Assembly (NCBI GenBank): GCA_964019165.1
Contig: OZ025276.1
Coordinates: forward strand, 7,068,820 to 7,132,819
DNA length: 64,000 nucleotides
Direction: 5' to 3'
Source: Mastigias papua
Taxonomy: Eukaryota > Cnidaria > Scyphozoa > Rhizostomeae > Mastigiidae
A program made the position numbers and the translations under genes. Shown here in pieces: positions 51,965-64,000 of this stretch. The stretch's first letter is position 1; every line of letters starts with the position of its first letter. The notes beneath the pieces are model-generated. The model searched no databases and had not been told where the DNA came from. It saw nothing but the letters and a program-made list of their open reading frames with translations.

Positions 51965-54900
51965 ACTAAACTCTGAAGGCAGTTTCAATCTAGCTGTTGA
52001 CATTACAAAAAATATTGCTCGGCTTTTCCGCCTCCCGGGAAAATGGTACTAGTCTTGTAGCATTTGTACCACTGCCTGCCGCCCCTAAATCAGTGGCGTA
52101 TCCAGACCGAGGTCCTTGCTGCCTAGAACTTAGTCAGATTTGCAAAATAAAAGTTAGCTAAATATATCACGGGTTAAAATTTAGTTTTCAAAATTCAATG
52201 ATGGTTACGAACACTGCTGTTTCTTTCTTCCTTATGCTCTCTCCCCTAAACGTTGAATAGTACAATTATATCTTTGTGAAGACAACAGGATTTGGAAGAA
52301 ATGAAAAGTGAATGTGCGAGAAAATAACCGACCCGAGCGTGATATTGCGGAATATTGTCATGTTTTATATCTGCGGTGAAGAATACCCTGGGAACTCACA
52401 AAACTCAGAAATAAAATCGTTGGACATCGGAAATGATCAGGAATAGACAATACAATTTCAGTTTGTACTCGGATGGAACCTGGTCAGACACAATGGTTGA
52501 ACTCGGAAATGAAATTTATCAGAAACAATCAGTCAGAACATAAAGTCGCCAAGTGGTCTACGATTGTTTTGAAATTCACCTTTGTTTAGGCACATCCGGT
52601 TCCAATTCACTATTGAACTTGACGACCTCTAGTGTACGTTTATTCACTGTAGCTGCTTCCGTCCAGAGTCCAGAAAAATGCCTAACCTTCCTCTGGCTGT
52701 CAAATCTTCATCAAAAACCTTCCTCTTTTAGGGCTATCAAAACTAGCCAAAGTTTTTGAACTCTGCTTTGTGTATGTCACGGAAGCTTTTTACTTTAAAT
52801 GGGTTATGCCCTTCACAGTCGATATCGCTTTATATAAAAACTTTGCTGAAACTGGATTGTCGATACAAATTTCAAAGCCTTCCTCAAATACGACATAAAG
52901 AGCAAAATTTTCCTCCTGCTCAGAACCGTGGAGCCGTGACTTTTTCTGAACTCTGCTTCCATCAAGAATCAGAGACATAGCTATCTTGTGGATTTGATGG
53001 AAAAGAAGGGATTACATTAAGAACTTTTGGCGCTGGACTTTTGGACTTGCCATTGAGTTGTCGAGATCGAGATGTCACAGAGAGCTTTGCTAAGGACTAG
53101 TCTGCAGAGTTGAGTATGGCCTTTGACTTTGATTGTTTCTGCACTTTTGTGTTTATTCAAAATCCTGCAACAATGAATTGATGGTACCCCATAATACCTC
53201 TACCTTGAGCAGGTAGTGCAAATCTTAGCATTCTGGTTACAGGAAACCTTTAGGTTTCCGCTTTATGTTTATCAGCAATTTTGACTACAGGGGCGGTTGC
53301 CTTCTGTATAAAGGACATAGAACCGTTGGCCTCATCCTTCATAGAAAGACTTATCATATTGAATGACTTATCATGGATAAAAATGGTAAATGAAATGAAA
53401 ATGAAACGAATGAAATTTAGCATAGGAAGAGAATGACAAAGAGTTGTGGAAAATCTATGAAAATACAGCATGTATAGAAATGAAGATAAAGCTAAAGCAT
53501 CTATATGCTCTTAAGAGTGCAGGTGACGAGAATATCGGCGCGCTGGATCCGTTAATCTCTTCTTTGCTTAGTTCCATTAGGCAAAAAATACTGTAGGTAT
53601 TACAGTGCTACGACCCAGGCCATAAGAACAATAGACTAGTTGCTTTAGTATCTGAATTAGAAGAAAGTATTTAGTGTACTATTATTGCATCAAGCTTGTC
53701 AACATCTAACTGCTCGTGACCTGCGATTATGATTTGACTTTTTTCATTAGGTCTCATTTGTCTAAGATCCTCTCGTAAATTGAATAATTATAGAAAACAG
53801 CGTGACATTTGGTTTACTATCAGCTGTTTTAAATCAGAAACAGGGTGCAGTTATCTAGCTAATAAAGTAGTAAATAAGCGTTCATTTCATATTCATGTTT
53901 ACGTGAAGAGCAAATTTTTGGCGGGCAGTACTTCAAAAATCTCACCATTTAATGCAAGCTTGATGACATTCCATTAGCTAAAGCTTATTCAGTAATATCC
54001 TTTTAGAGAGATTGTTAACGATTGATTATAGTCATAACGTTTGATCATAGTCATAACATTTGATCAAAGTCATAACGGATCGCTTGGCTATACTCATGCC
54101 ATTAACGGTTGGATATGGCACCAAGAAGTTATGATTCATTACAATGTACTATTATATATGGGATCAATCGATATTTTAGAAAATACTAGATAAAGCTACG
54201 GCATGTGTTTTGATCTATGGAAAAGCATGCCCTTAATCAACAATAACCTTGGAATCGTCTTAATTATTGTTTACATTTCAAAAGCGTTATCACTAGGAAA
54301 GCTGCTTAGATTTCTAAAAGGAGCTTTTATTTTTATTATTGATGTAAAGTCAATACAAGGGCGTCAACGAAAAGCCCTTAAATACTTGATTGAAATGTGC
54401 CATTATACTTATCTGTAGAACTTAATATCCTATATGATCTATCCTAGCCAGGCGTAGTTGCAGGAATCCTTATTCAATGTCATATCTATAAAATGTTCAA
54501 TTATCAAGCAAGAGCAAGAGTGTATGACACATTCTTTGAATGTTAGGTATAGTGCCGGTCTGTATTGCATGGAAGTTTTCAAGGAAACCATTTATGATAG
54601 CTGTCAAATACTCTTGTTTGACAATAGGAAATGCAGTGTGATCAACACCGAAGCAGCAAAAAAATCTGGAAAACAACTCTAAATTTTGTGATAGCAGGAC
54701 ATTTGCATGGAACATTGCAGTTCACATAGCACGGTAAGTCTTCCAAAATTCTTTATGCCTCAGAAATATACGCAGGGCCGTGGCTGGAGATTTTTTTATG
54801 ATGACGGAGGAAGCATGCATTGCTGGTTCATGTTTTGATGAGTTGGGATTTTGCTTGGTACGTGATCTATTCCTTTTCAGAGTGTGAGACCAAAGGTTTT

Positions 54901-55388
54901 TAATTCAAGGCTAAAAGGCCTTTGCTACGGTTCAGTTAATTTGGGTTAATTTATTACTTCAATCTTGAAAATACGTTGACATATAGTTTCTTTGTTGTCA
55001 AGGAGCCTCACCATGGTCGGGTGCAACGCAGCAGAAGAAGACAATTGAAATTTGACCCTTTACTGCCCTATGAACAACCATGGTTTGGTCCCACAAGGCT
55101 GAAAATTTCCGGTTAACTCTCCCTGTATCACCTAAAAGCGTATTTCCATACTATGTTAAACGGTGCAAATAGAAATTTTCCGAGTAACACGTGAAAATTG
55201 TATGAGGGGGATGCAGCACCCCTCACACCAACGTAGCCGCGGTCCTGTACATCTGGTTAGATTTGTTAGCACATCATTGACGGATTGCAAAAGTTGCTCT
55301 AGAACTGAACCCATGATTAGACGAGGCGAGGATCGCCTTTTAGTGCAGGCATTTTTCCATATTAGTATTCACTTTGACCTCTAGGCAA
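51965..55388. other. unassigned sequence
   Basis: No recognisable gene. A 19-bp tandem (unit GTCATAACGTTTGATCATA, about three copies) is at 54022-54077. Confidence 0.45.
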
Positions 55389-55640
55389 GGAGCGAATGGC
55401 CGAGTAGTTAGAGGGTTTGACTGCTGTGCCAAAGATCGATGATTTGAGGTGAAACTTTGTCACATAATTTAGAAGCTTGTTCAACTGTTCACCCAACAGC
55501 AAATGGATTCCTGCTTGCAGCACTGAGCACTAGGGAGTTAGAGGCAGCGACGAAAGGAGCCAGCCACATTACTTCAAAATGCGGACGGCTCAGGGTTAAT
55601 TCCTTTCCTAGCAGACATTCCCCAACGTACAGAATCATAT
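55389..55640 (+). repeat. tRNA-derived SINE-like sequence
   Basis: Starts with GCGAATGGCCGAGTAGTTAG, which resembles the A-box region of a class II tRNA; a weak B-box-like GATTTGAGGTGAAAC follows at about 55440. A non-tRNA body continues to about 55640. It is degenerate and unlikely to be a working tRNA. Confidence 0.4.
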
Positions 55641-56103
55641 AACCCAGCTTCTTGGGATCACAAATTGTGGCCGTTGGTAGTATTAACGGCGGACCACATA
55701 GGCATGGGATTTTATTAAACTATGCACGACCTTTTTTCCAGGCCAGATTAAAGTGAGAGTAACAATGAAATGGTCGTATTGACGCAGTGGCCGTTCGAAG
55801 GAGGTCTTTCATATCTTATCATCCCAAGATATCGTGGAACGTTTTTAGATGTTTCTCCATCATGCTTCTTTCAATCAAGGGAACTATCAATGCATATTAC
55901 CTATTTTGACTTTCCAGTACAGCTTGCTTATGCTTGGCCAAAACAGTCATTGACAGTGTTTTTGTCACGTTCACAGATTGCTCGTTCCAATTTTGTCGTC
56001 CACAATGCTTGCAAAAAGTAGTTCGAGCACCTGTACATGTTTATGAATTTCCGACTATTATCGCTTTTCCATGACACCAAATCCTACTCCTCTTCCTAGT
56101 TTA

Positions 56104-57638
56104 GGGAGTGGTCATAAAGTATCTGGTATATGGGGGCGGATGATATTTGCCTGGACCATGAAAAATTCTACCATACCCTTTTGGGGCCACAAAAACAGTC
56201 AGACCCATTCTATGGGCCATTGAAAATTTTATAAAGATGTCATTTTCTAAATCAAAAATATGGATGGCTAATTTGCACTTGATACTAGCAATTGGCACTC
56301 CAACAGATATGAGCAGGCTACAGTACCACTACACTGTCCAAAGTTGTAACCTTCTCAAACCACAGCTCAACACCTCTCACTACAACTGATTCATTGTAAT
56401 ACAGAAAGCGCTATGCTTTTAAGCTACACTCTGTTTTATACAAGAACAATTTTATATAAACACGAACTTCAAAACTGGTGGGAAAATAAGAACATATTAA
56501 GAACAAGCTGTGGCCCAAGCGCTATCATAAAATGAAATGTTGATATTGCTTGAAAGGGGAACGATAGGAATTAGACTATCAGTGTGTAGAAAGTTATAAG
56601 TGTACCAAGAAATTTGGCAAGGATTATACATCTATAGGAACGCATATCTTTCATTTTCAACTAATATTATTGAAAGCGATACCCGTCTTATAAACATACA
56701 ATATTGTTTGTATATTGTCTTATGTCTAATCGCAAAAGCTTGGACCTCAACTTTACTGGTTCCTATTGAAGAGTGTAGATAAATTACAGTACAAAAAAGT
56801 CTATCTGTGTCTCAGTTGCTAATAATATATATAAATGCAAATTATTTGTACTACAGTTATTCAGTGTCTGACCTTGAGTTTGAGAAAGATGTATGCTCTG
56901 ATTATGATGTATAACTGTAACTTGCAAATGCAGCAAAAACTGACTTCTGTAGTTTATTTTTTTCGTCTATTCCATTTCTTATTTCCTGTGTAATTTATTT
57001 CCCATGTCCTATTTATTGCTATTTATATTTCTTGTATTCTCTTGACCTTCTGCTTGGTGTTCCTTTGGCAATGAGACTTTATTTCCAATATCCCATATCT
57101 ACAATAAAGATGTCTGAACAGTGATCTTTTAGTACCTATTCTTTACTTCTCACAATCTTTATTTAACAATGCTTTATGAGGTTCAGGCCCGCAGCTATTG
57201 GGTTGCATGGGTTGGTAAATGATATCCCTGGACAACAGGCTGCCAGCTTTTTGCTATACCTGGAGATTTTTCTGAAGTTTTTCATTATTGCTTTATAGTA
57301 AGGATTTGTCTCCTGAAGTTTGGTTGATCTCAGTTTTGGCCTTTGCGATGCAGTTTTTTCCCCTTGTGCACATATTTACCCAATTGATATTGAGAATTAT
57401 GATAGCATAAAAGTCTGAAATATGCTCTCAGATATTGTGCCACATGATTTACCAAGACAGTTCTGCCACCCTTAAAACACAGGCCTGACTACGGGCTTGA
57501 TGGGTCGTGAAAAACATTCTGGGCGTGCTATTGGGCCACAGACAGTTTTACGGAAATCTAGTATGGGCCATAAATTTGGTAGGTAAATTTTAGAAAAATC
57601 ACCCACCCTCATATAGCAGATACTTTATGACCGCTCCC
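56104..57638. mobile_element. DNA element, TIR GGGAGYGGTCATAAAGTATC (3-bp TTA duplication)
   Basis: 1535 bp. TIRs: left GGGAGTGGTCATAAAGTATC, right GATACTTTATGACCGCTCCC. Duplication TTA at 56101-56103 and 57639-57641. Inserted in LINE RT; removing it with one TTA restores the reading frame. No transposase seen. A hAT-like MITE is nested at 57184-57499. Confidence 0.85.
57184..57499. mobile_element. hAT-like MITE, TIR CARGCCCGTAGCT, copy 2
   Basis: Diverged copy of 37283-37606, from CAGGCCCGCAGCTATTGGG to GACTACGGGCTTG. The target duplication is not clear. Nested in the 56104-57638 element. Confidence 0.75.
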
Positions 57639-58850
57639 TTACATCAATGACCCCCTTAAGGCTATACAGTGTTCGACTGTGTCTGTGTATGCTGATGATA
57701 CTAGCCTTTGCTTAAAGTCAAAAGATATTTTTCAACTTAACAGAGCTATGAACAGAGCTTTTGAGGATGTGAGGACATGGATTCCTGATGGGCAGCAAGC
57801 TTTCTCTAAATACTGTGAAAACATAATCAATGTTAATCATAGAAAAGCCAAGGTACCAAGTGTTCATTAATGCTGAAGAAAAATGAAAGCTTGAAATACT
57901 TAGCAGTGAGCTTTTCGTTGTCACTAAAACCAAGGATCGCAGTATGCAAGATGATAACAGTTTAGATAGTTGGAAGGAACACATTAAAGCGATATCTTCG
58001 AAAGTTTCCAGAGCCATTGAATTTCTAAAAAATATAAAAGACATCCTCCCTATTTGTTCAGTGAAAACATTGTAGAAAAGTATTGTGGAGCTCCACTTTC
58101 TTTATTGCTGTTCAGTTTGGGGCTACTGTGGGGAAACTACTATTGATCAGCCCCGAAACTTCAAAACAGAGCTGCAAGAATTTTGATGGAAAGCAGCTCT
58201 AATGCCTCCACTGGAACACTTGTCGACCTTCTCGGTTGGGAGACCATTCGCGAGCTTGTCGACGAAGAATCGAAATCTCAACGGTTTAAAGATATATCAA
58301 TGGGCTTGCTCCACAACACTTGCGCAATCTTTTCATATCAAACTCTGTCTGCAACTCTTGTGCTCTTCGAAATACTACAACTAATTTGAAGATTCCAAAG
58401 AAAACATCATCCAATGGCCATAAATCGTCATCATTTTGAAGTACGGAACTCTGGAATACCCTACCAACTGATACAAACTGTAGCCTTCCTTTTGTGTTTT
58501 CAATAACAGTATATAATGGATTGGGAATCTCCCTAGTGGTTGGATGGTAGCTGTCCCTGTCAATATGTGCTCGATTTCTATCGATCCTGTGGCGGCCGGC
58601 TGTTTTGTGCAAAGGGAAAAAGGGCAGCATCAGTTCATGGATAGCTCGGGTGGTTCTCAGTTCACTCATTTGGTAGTTTTATTTAAGGCATTTGACTGAC
58701 GTTTGTAGTTTGTAATTGTAGTTTGAATTTTTAATAGGTTATTTGTTTTTATATTAGTAAAGTAAATTTTAATTTTTAAGTTGTTAACGGAGGGCCTCTT
58801 GTAAATCAGGTAAACTCAAGAGCTACCCTCCATAAATATGAAAAATAAAA

Positions 58851-61502
58851 ATGATATAAAATAATAACCTCAATCAGATTTACAGTATGTTAGTAGTCAA
58901 ATCGTACTTAAAAGTTGCAGCTACTTAAGACATGTTTAAAAATTACCCCACTAGGGACTCAATATATGGTAGGAATAATTTACATGATCTACAGCTGCAT
59001 AGATCACCTGTCTAGCACTTGGCTAGCCTTTTGAATGTCGCGGGAATATTCCATTGTTTTATCAGGTAGAAATTTATGAGAAAGTATTGAACTTGGCATA
59101 TAATCTATTAGATTTTCAAATCGAAGAGATTCATTTAGGTTCACAGTAGTGAGAACAGAACATTTCCGTGATTATTTGAAGAAATTTGTTTCGGTGCTTT
59201 CAATTACTATTTGACGATCTGGTTCTCACTTCCTTGTGATTCAGGTTTCTTCTACTGAATGTTTACAGTTCTGCGTATCATTCTATAAAGAATTTCATAT
59301 TGAAAGAAATGTGTAAGTGCTTGTCAATATTTCGCCCTTACGCAACGCGTTTGATCACCATCCAATTGCTGGCATGATCGATTCACTGTATATAGGTACT
59401 GCATATTATCCTATCTATCGGTCTCAGCGGCGACTTCTGTAGTGTCCAATACAATAATATCTACCTTCAGAGGGATATTAAACAATAATAAAGGTGTGAA
59501 AAATTCTGTTCTTTTTGTTTATTCGCTGGCTTACGGCATTCTTTCAATTTGCCAATCGATTCATTCCAACCCAAGTATCTAGTAGTGTTTTCGGCACTTG
59601 GCTGGTTAATTCTATTCACACTTATACTGATATGTTCGTCGTTCAGATCGTTACCATTTGATGAATGGTGACTCAGTGAACTCACTTAATGCAGCGCTCA
59701 TAATAGCTGTTTAATTCTTCAATGGCATCTGTTGAGATAGTGTCTAAATTTCACTGATGTTTATGTATCTCAGCCAGAGTATTTTAAAGTTCTTTTTAAA
59801 GTTCTTAATCAATTTTCAGAACATTTTGTTTCAAAATGCCTTCCTTGATTTATCTTTATCATTTAGCGTGGAAGCATTGCGATCCTATTGCTTTTCTGCA
59901 CTGATAGGAGAGAAATTTGAAATTTTTCTATCAGAAATTATTGCAGATTGTATCATTTATTGGGTACCTAAACTTATAAGTTCCCAATTAGTCCCAATAA
60001 ATTTTCTTCCTGATTTCATTGACTTATAAATAGCGTCAATTGTGAAAAAATTTCGTCCTTGAAAGAAAGTTCCCTCCTATACTTCAGGCCTCCAAAATAG
60101 GGACCACGTTATAAGAAAATTTGGCACAATGCCATTTTAAGAGCTTTATAGTTTCTATACAAGCCATTCCTTCCTTCCGATTTTCTAGAAAATGACAGCT
60201 CACCATACAAAGATTCACCAATAATAAACTTTGATATATTTAATCAGTTCGAATTTTAGCCATGATCCCTTAAACGTTTAACTTCTTGCTTATGAAAATA
60301 AAATTCTGCCTTGTTCTGGCTGCCATTATGGCTCAGATATAGCAGAAATCATCTTTTTAATACCTTTTCCTGAAAGTACAGCTGAAATTATTCTAGAGAA
60401 TCAAACTTGAAGAAGCTACCAAAATTCATTCAAGAAAGACAGGATGTCAAAGTTTGGAGAAAGTTTGTCTCCTTTACTTAAAACGCCGCATTCGAAAGTA
60501 ACTTCAAAAATTTTACGACTCATATCTTTGGAACGGCAAAAGATACCTATCTGACATTTTTGCAATGATCCTATCTTACATATACAAGCATTACCAAAAA
60601 GTTTCAAGAAAACCAGAGACTGTCCATGTAGAACCCCTAGTTCACTTGGCATGGAATGACCCAGACTGAATAATTGTACAGATTAGTAGCTTTTACTTAT
60701 CATACTAGAAGGTTTGTGAATTTGAAACAAACCTAAAGCTGGTGCTGAGTATCTATGCTTACTGACTAATTTCCGAGCATCTGATATACCAATGAGAGCG
60801 TACAAATTGGTAACCAAAAGTCATATTTTCCAACTCATGTGCTACCCTGTCTATCTCTTTCTTCCTTCTCTTTAGCATGAACTGTAATAAATCCGGGTCT
60901 AGAATCCTTACTCTTTTTCCTGTATGAATGTTTAGTCCATTTATAATGTTTTTATGTCATAAAGATATCTTTGTTGCCGCGGCATGTTGTGAAATGTTTT
61001 TCTGACATTCAGATGTTCTTAGAGCAAAGTTAGTGAAATGCACTGGCGAAATTCCGCTGGCTACTTGGCTTCTTGAGAAAGAGATTAAGAAATCAAGTCA
61101 GATGTAGGCCTAGGAGACCCCCTTTTAATGAAATGCACTCTTTGTCTGAGAACAATTTGATTAGAACACGAACTTCAGAATTGATGGGCAATTGAGAATA
61201 AATTAAAACCAACCTAGGCTGAGGCACTATCGTATAATGATAATGACTATACAGGGCCTCTAACATCGATGGGATGCGATTTGCTGGCCTTGGTCTGAAT
61301 GTTTGCATTACGAATGGTAATTTTCTCATAGAATTCCTAGGCTTTGACTTATGTAAACTATCCTTCTCAGTCTTTTTTCTTGTTATAATGATTATGATTA
61401 CTATGATTATTATGGCTGATGTATGTAAACTGTTTGATTGTGTTTCTGTTGTCTCTGTTAGATCCATCACTATTTGCTTAATGCCATCTCCTATTTCGAA
61501 TC
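58851..61502. other. unassigned AT-rich sequence
   Basis: Only short frames without recognised similarity. Confidence 0.45.
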
Positions 61503-62060
61503 AATAAGGTACTTGCCGTAGTCACCTGACCATTACGTAATCTCGATTATGATTGGCCAAATCGGTCTGGTGGGCAAAACAACTTGTTGCAAAGACAGGC
61601 AATGTTTGAACTGCAAGTAGTTGTTTGTGAATAGGTGAGCCGCTGCTATCATTCAAAGTGAATGCTTCCAGAAGGAACCTAAAGCTTTTGAAACCTGTCG
61701 TCACATTTCAGGTAGTCAAATAGCTAAAATTATCAAGTTATTGACTACGACTATGATCAAGCTTTCCTAGACATGAGTGACTTTGCGGAGCTGAAAGTGG
61801 AAATCATAAACGCATTCAGGGTCCTTTGTTTGCATGAGAAAATGCTGACACGACGTGAATGAAATAGAATGTGAACAGAAATATTTAGAAATTGCTTAAG
61901 ACTTGATGAATTACTGGTGAATGATAGCAGCGGCTCAGCTATTCACAGCCAACTACTTGCAGTTCAGACTTTGCCTGTCTTTGCAACAAGTTGCTTTGCC
62001 CACAAGACCGAATTGATCAATCATAATCGACCTGTTTTTTAAGTGAGTAAGTACCTTATT
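61503..62060. mobile_element. fold-back element with about 150-bp arms
   Basis: AATAAGGTACTT at 61503 pairs with AAGTACCTTATT at 62049-62060. Arms of about 150 bp are inverse copies, including GCAAGTAGTTG and ATAGCAGCGGCTCA segments. The spacer (about 61665-61912) is without a frame. Confidence 0.8.
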
Positions 62061-62917
62061 GTTAAGTGAGTTAGTTCAGGGGTGTTTCCACTGGAGAACT
62101 GAAGCATATTCTTGTGTCTTACTCTGTCGTACCCACGTAAACCTAACACTGTCTTAAGTCAAACGAAAAGAGATGGTGTACTTCTGGTTTATGTTTGTTA
62201 CTTTACGAGCAAGTGTAAATTGATCTCAGAACAGATATTTCCCAATGTCAGTTTCGACGCTTTATTACAATCACTGGCGAATTGGACTGAAGCATTTCTT
62301 TTTGACAGATGTAAAAGGCTGTAGCAAGATATTCAACCATTTTGTATTCATGCATATTGTGCTTACTAATTTTAAAGATGTGACTAAAATTTATCTGTTT
62401 TGAGGTTGACAGATTAGAGCTTTCAATTATATAGCTTATCATAGGAAAACTCTCCACATACGTTTGCAAGAACTCTAGGCTTATTAGATGGGACCCCCCG
62501 TGCGTTCCACACGATCACATGGATCTTCAGCATGTAAATTTCTCACTTTCACTGTGGCTCTCTCAATTTTAAGCCTGGTTTTCATTAAATGTTAGTTCAT
62601 CACCTGGGGTGAATTACGATGCGATTCAATGAAAGCCATGCTTAAGGCTTCAGTTGGGGTTCTGCTTTAAGCTATTATTTCCTCATATCTGCCAAAGCAT
62701 GTCATTGAGAGAACAGGCTGCCAATATCGAAAAAACTGTGCAGAATCGATATTAAAAGGATCAGATAAATATATTCTGCTTCCTGAGAGACTCAAGCTGT
62801 TGGTAAAACGATACTATTTGGGTGTCACACATTAAGACTCTTTTATGTTCTTCATGGGTCTCACGTTGACACCCGCACTTTAAGATCATAGGAATTTTAA
62901 GTTCATTGCATAGAATT

Positions 62918-63604
62918 ACTGTATTTCTTCGGTTATAAGCTGCTCTTGTTTACAAGCCCCACTAAACTACGCTCACAAGCATTGGAAAACGTCCTTGATT
63001 ATAAGCCGCGCCCGCAATACCCATAACTGTACTTTGTTGAGAAACTATCGGTCGTTTGCTGGTGTGTATTGGAGAATAGATAACGTCTGTCTAAGTCTTC
63101 AAGCTACAATGGCCGCCAAAAGTAGTTGGAACGGTAGCATGGAATTGTTAGGAAATAGATATTTCACGCTTCATTGTCGTATTTCACACAAACAGCCCCC
63201 CTTCCCCCCTGAAACAATGTTGAGAAGAAGGAGGAATATATCCTAGGATGTTTGGTGTACTTGGTCAACTTAGAACTCAATTTTTCTTCATTTCCTAGCC
63301 ATATTACAACATTGTATAGGGGGGAGGGGAGATAGCGTATAGAGGTAAGAAGCATAGTGTTCCTAGAGTTTTGGCGGCCATTGTAGGTAGGGAAAAATGG
63401 AATAATGACTTCAATACACCTGGCTTTTCAACCTCAAAGGAAGCGGTTTGTCCTGAATGTGCAGTTAAAGTTGAAGTGTCATGATGGTTTCACGGCTTAG
63501 CTAGAAATATAAGCCACCCTTGTTTATAAGTTTCCTTGATTATTAGCCGCACAAAATGTACCAGGGAAAAATATAAGCCGCATCTTATAATCAATGAATA
63601 CGGT
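62918..63604. mobile_element. MITE/hAT-like element, end ACYGTATT...TTATAAG
   Basis: The left end ACTGTATTTCTTCGGTTATA pairs with the right end TATAATCAATGAATACGGT. Internal ATAAGCCGC units recur on both strands. It holds the nested fold-back element 63104-63386. Confidence 0.65.
63104..63386. mobile_element. fold-back MITE (family also at 2895-3178), nested
   Basis: CTACAATGGCCGCCAAAAG at the left pairs with TTTTGGCGGCCATTGTAG at the right. Inner C-run and G-run arms (CCCCCCTTCCCCCCTG, then GGGGGGAGGGG) match the copy at 2895. Confidence 0.75.
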
Positions 63605-64000
63605 AGATGGATAACAAAAATCAAAGATGAAATTCATCGAATATAGACTGAAGTTTGGTGTACTCCAAGAGAATAGTAACTTTCCGGTTGGAATTTCACA
63701 ATGTATTTGATAGACCTCATCTAATAAGTTGAATGGAATTGGCTTGCCTGGTTTGTAACATATTTCGTATACGTAAATTTACTCGTAAAAACACCTGTAT
63801 GAAATGCGATGAGTATAAAGAGCGTATCAGTTTCTGGTAAAGTAGAAGATTTCAGGAACTATGAATGGCGCAGTCCTATGGCGTCGTGTGACTGAGCTTG
63901 ATAAAGTACAGTCGTGTGGATGGTCGTGTTACAGAGTCTGCAATCGTGCAAATGTTCGTGATAGAGAGGTTTAGATCTAAGGGATGATTGTGTTGTTGAG
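63605..64000. other. unassigned sequence at the window end
   Basis: Nothing recognisable in the last 400 bases. Confidence 0.4.

Larger units (their letters stand above)
56065..58850 (+). pseudogene. LINE (CR1/L2-like) remnant split by a DNA element
   Basis: ILLLFLV before 56104 joins to YINDPLKAIQCSTVSVYADD after 57638, giving RT motifs 4 and 5 with the catalytic YADDTSL at about 57687. Then KEHIKAISSKVSRAIEF, RYCCSVWG-like text near 58110 and LMESSSNASTGTLVDLL near 58180, with frame changes and stops. The 3' tail with GGAGGGCCTCTTGTAAATCA and ACCCTCC is at 58795-58835. Dead copy; no 5' part recognised. Confidence 0.8.

Overview
Eukaryotic genomic DNA, AT-rich, with introns, many retroelement and DNA-transposon remnants and very long (TA)n tracts. 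The best evidence for the organism is one interpretable multi-exon gene at 5727-14267. It encodes a secreted protein with a MACPF (perforin-like) domain, an EGF-like module and a VMO-I-like beta-prism region. MACPF-EGF proteins are best known from sea anemones and other cnidarians. The transposon complement (Penelope-like elements with GIY-YIG tails, copia-type, BEL/Pao, CR1/L2-like LINEs, pogo/Tigger) also fits an early-branching animal. A cnidarian, probably anthozoan, is the most likely source, but this is inference.

Layout. 1-5.7 kb: a LINE remnant, a 304-bp direct repeat pair and a fold-back element. 5.7-14.3 kb: the six-exon MACPF-EGF-VMO gene; its introns carry a Penelope tail, a LINE tail and a (TA)n tract. 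14.5-21.9 kb: a mosaic of dead retroelements separated by (TA)n tracts, then a fold-back element and a hAT-like element. 23.8-24.5 kb: a small two-exon MADF-like gene with an apparent frameshift. 25-30.2 kb: Penelope pieces in opposite orientations with a LINE nested inside. 31.0-35.5 kb: a complete copia-type LTR retrotransposon (225-bp LTRs, 5-bp target duplication) whose polyprotein is broken at three places. 37.3-41.2 kb: non-autonomous DNA elements and a deleted pogo/Tigger element sitting in a (TA)n tract. 41-47 kb: LINE tails, a hairpin element with telomere-like repeats, and a BEL/Pao remnant split by a DNA element. 47-64 kb: mostly unassigned AT-rich sequence with a few tandem repeats, fold-back elements, a SINE-like piece and a LINE split by another DNA element.

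Only the MACPF gene and possibly the MADF gene look like host genes; the rest is mobile-element debris. The most notable patterns are: (1) 5'-truncated retroelement pieces that start exactly at (TA)n tracts, including two Penelope copies that share both the junction and several stop codons; (2) a family of DNA elements with 3-bp TTA/TAA duplications, two of which interrupt retroelement reading frames precisely; (3) the copia primer-binding site, which matches an internal initiator-tRNA fragment. Coordinates of repeats and decayed elements are approximate to a few bases unless stated otherwise. All alignments were made by eye.
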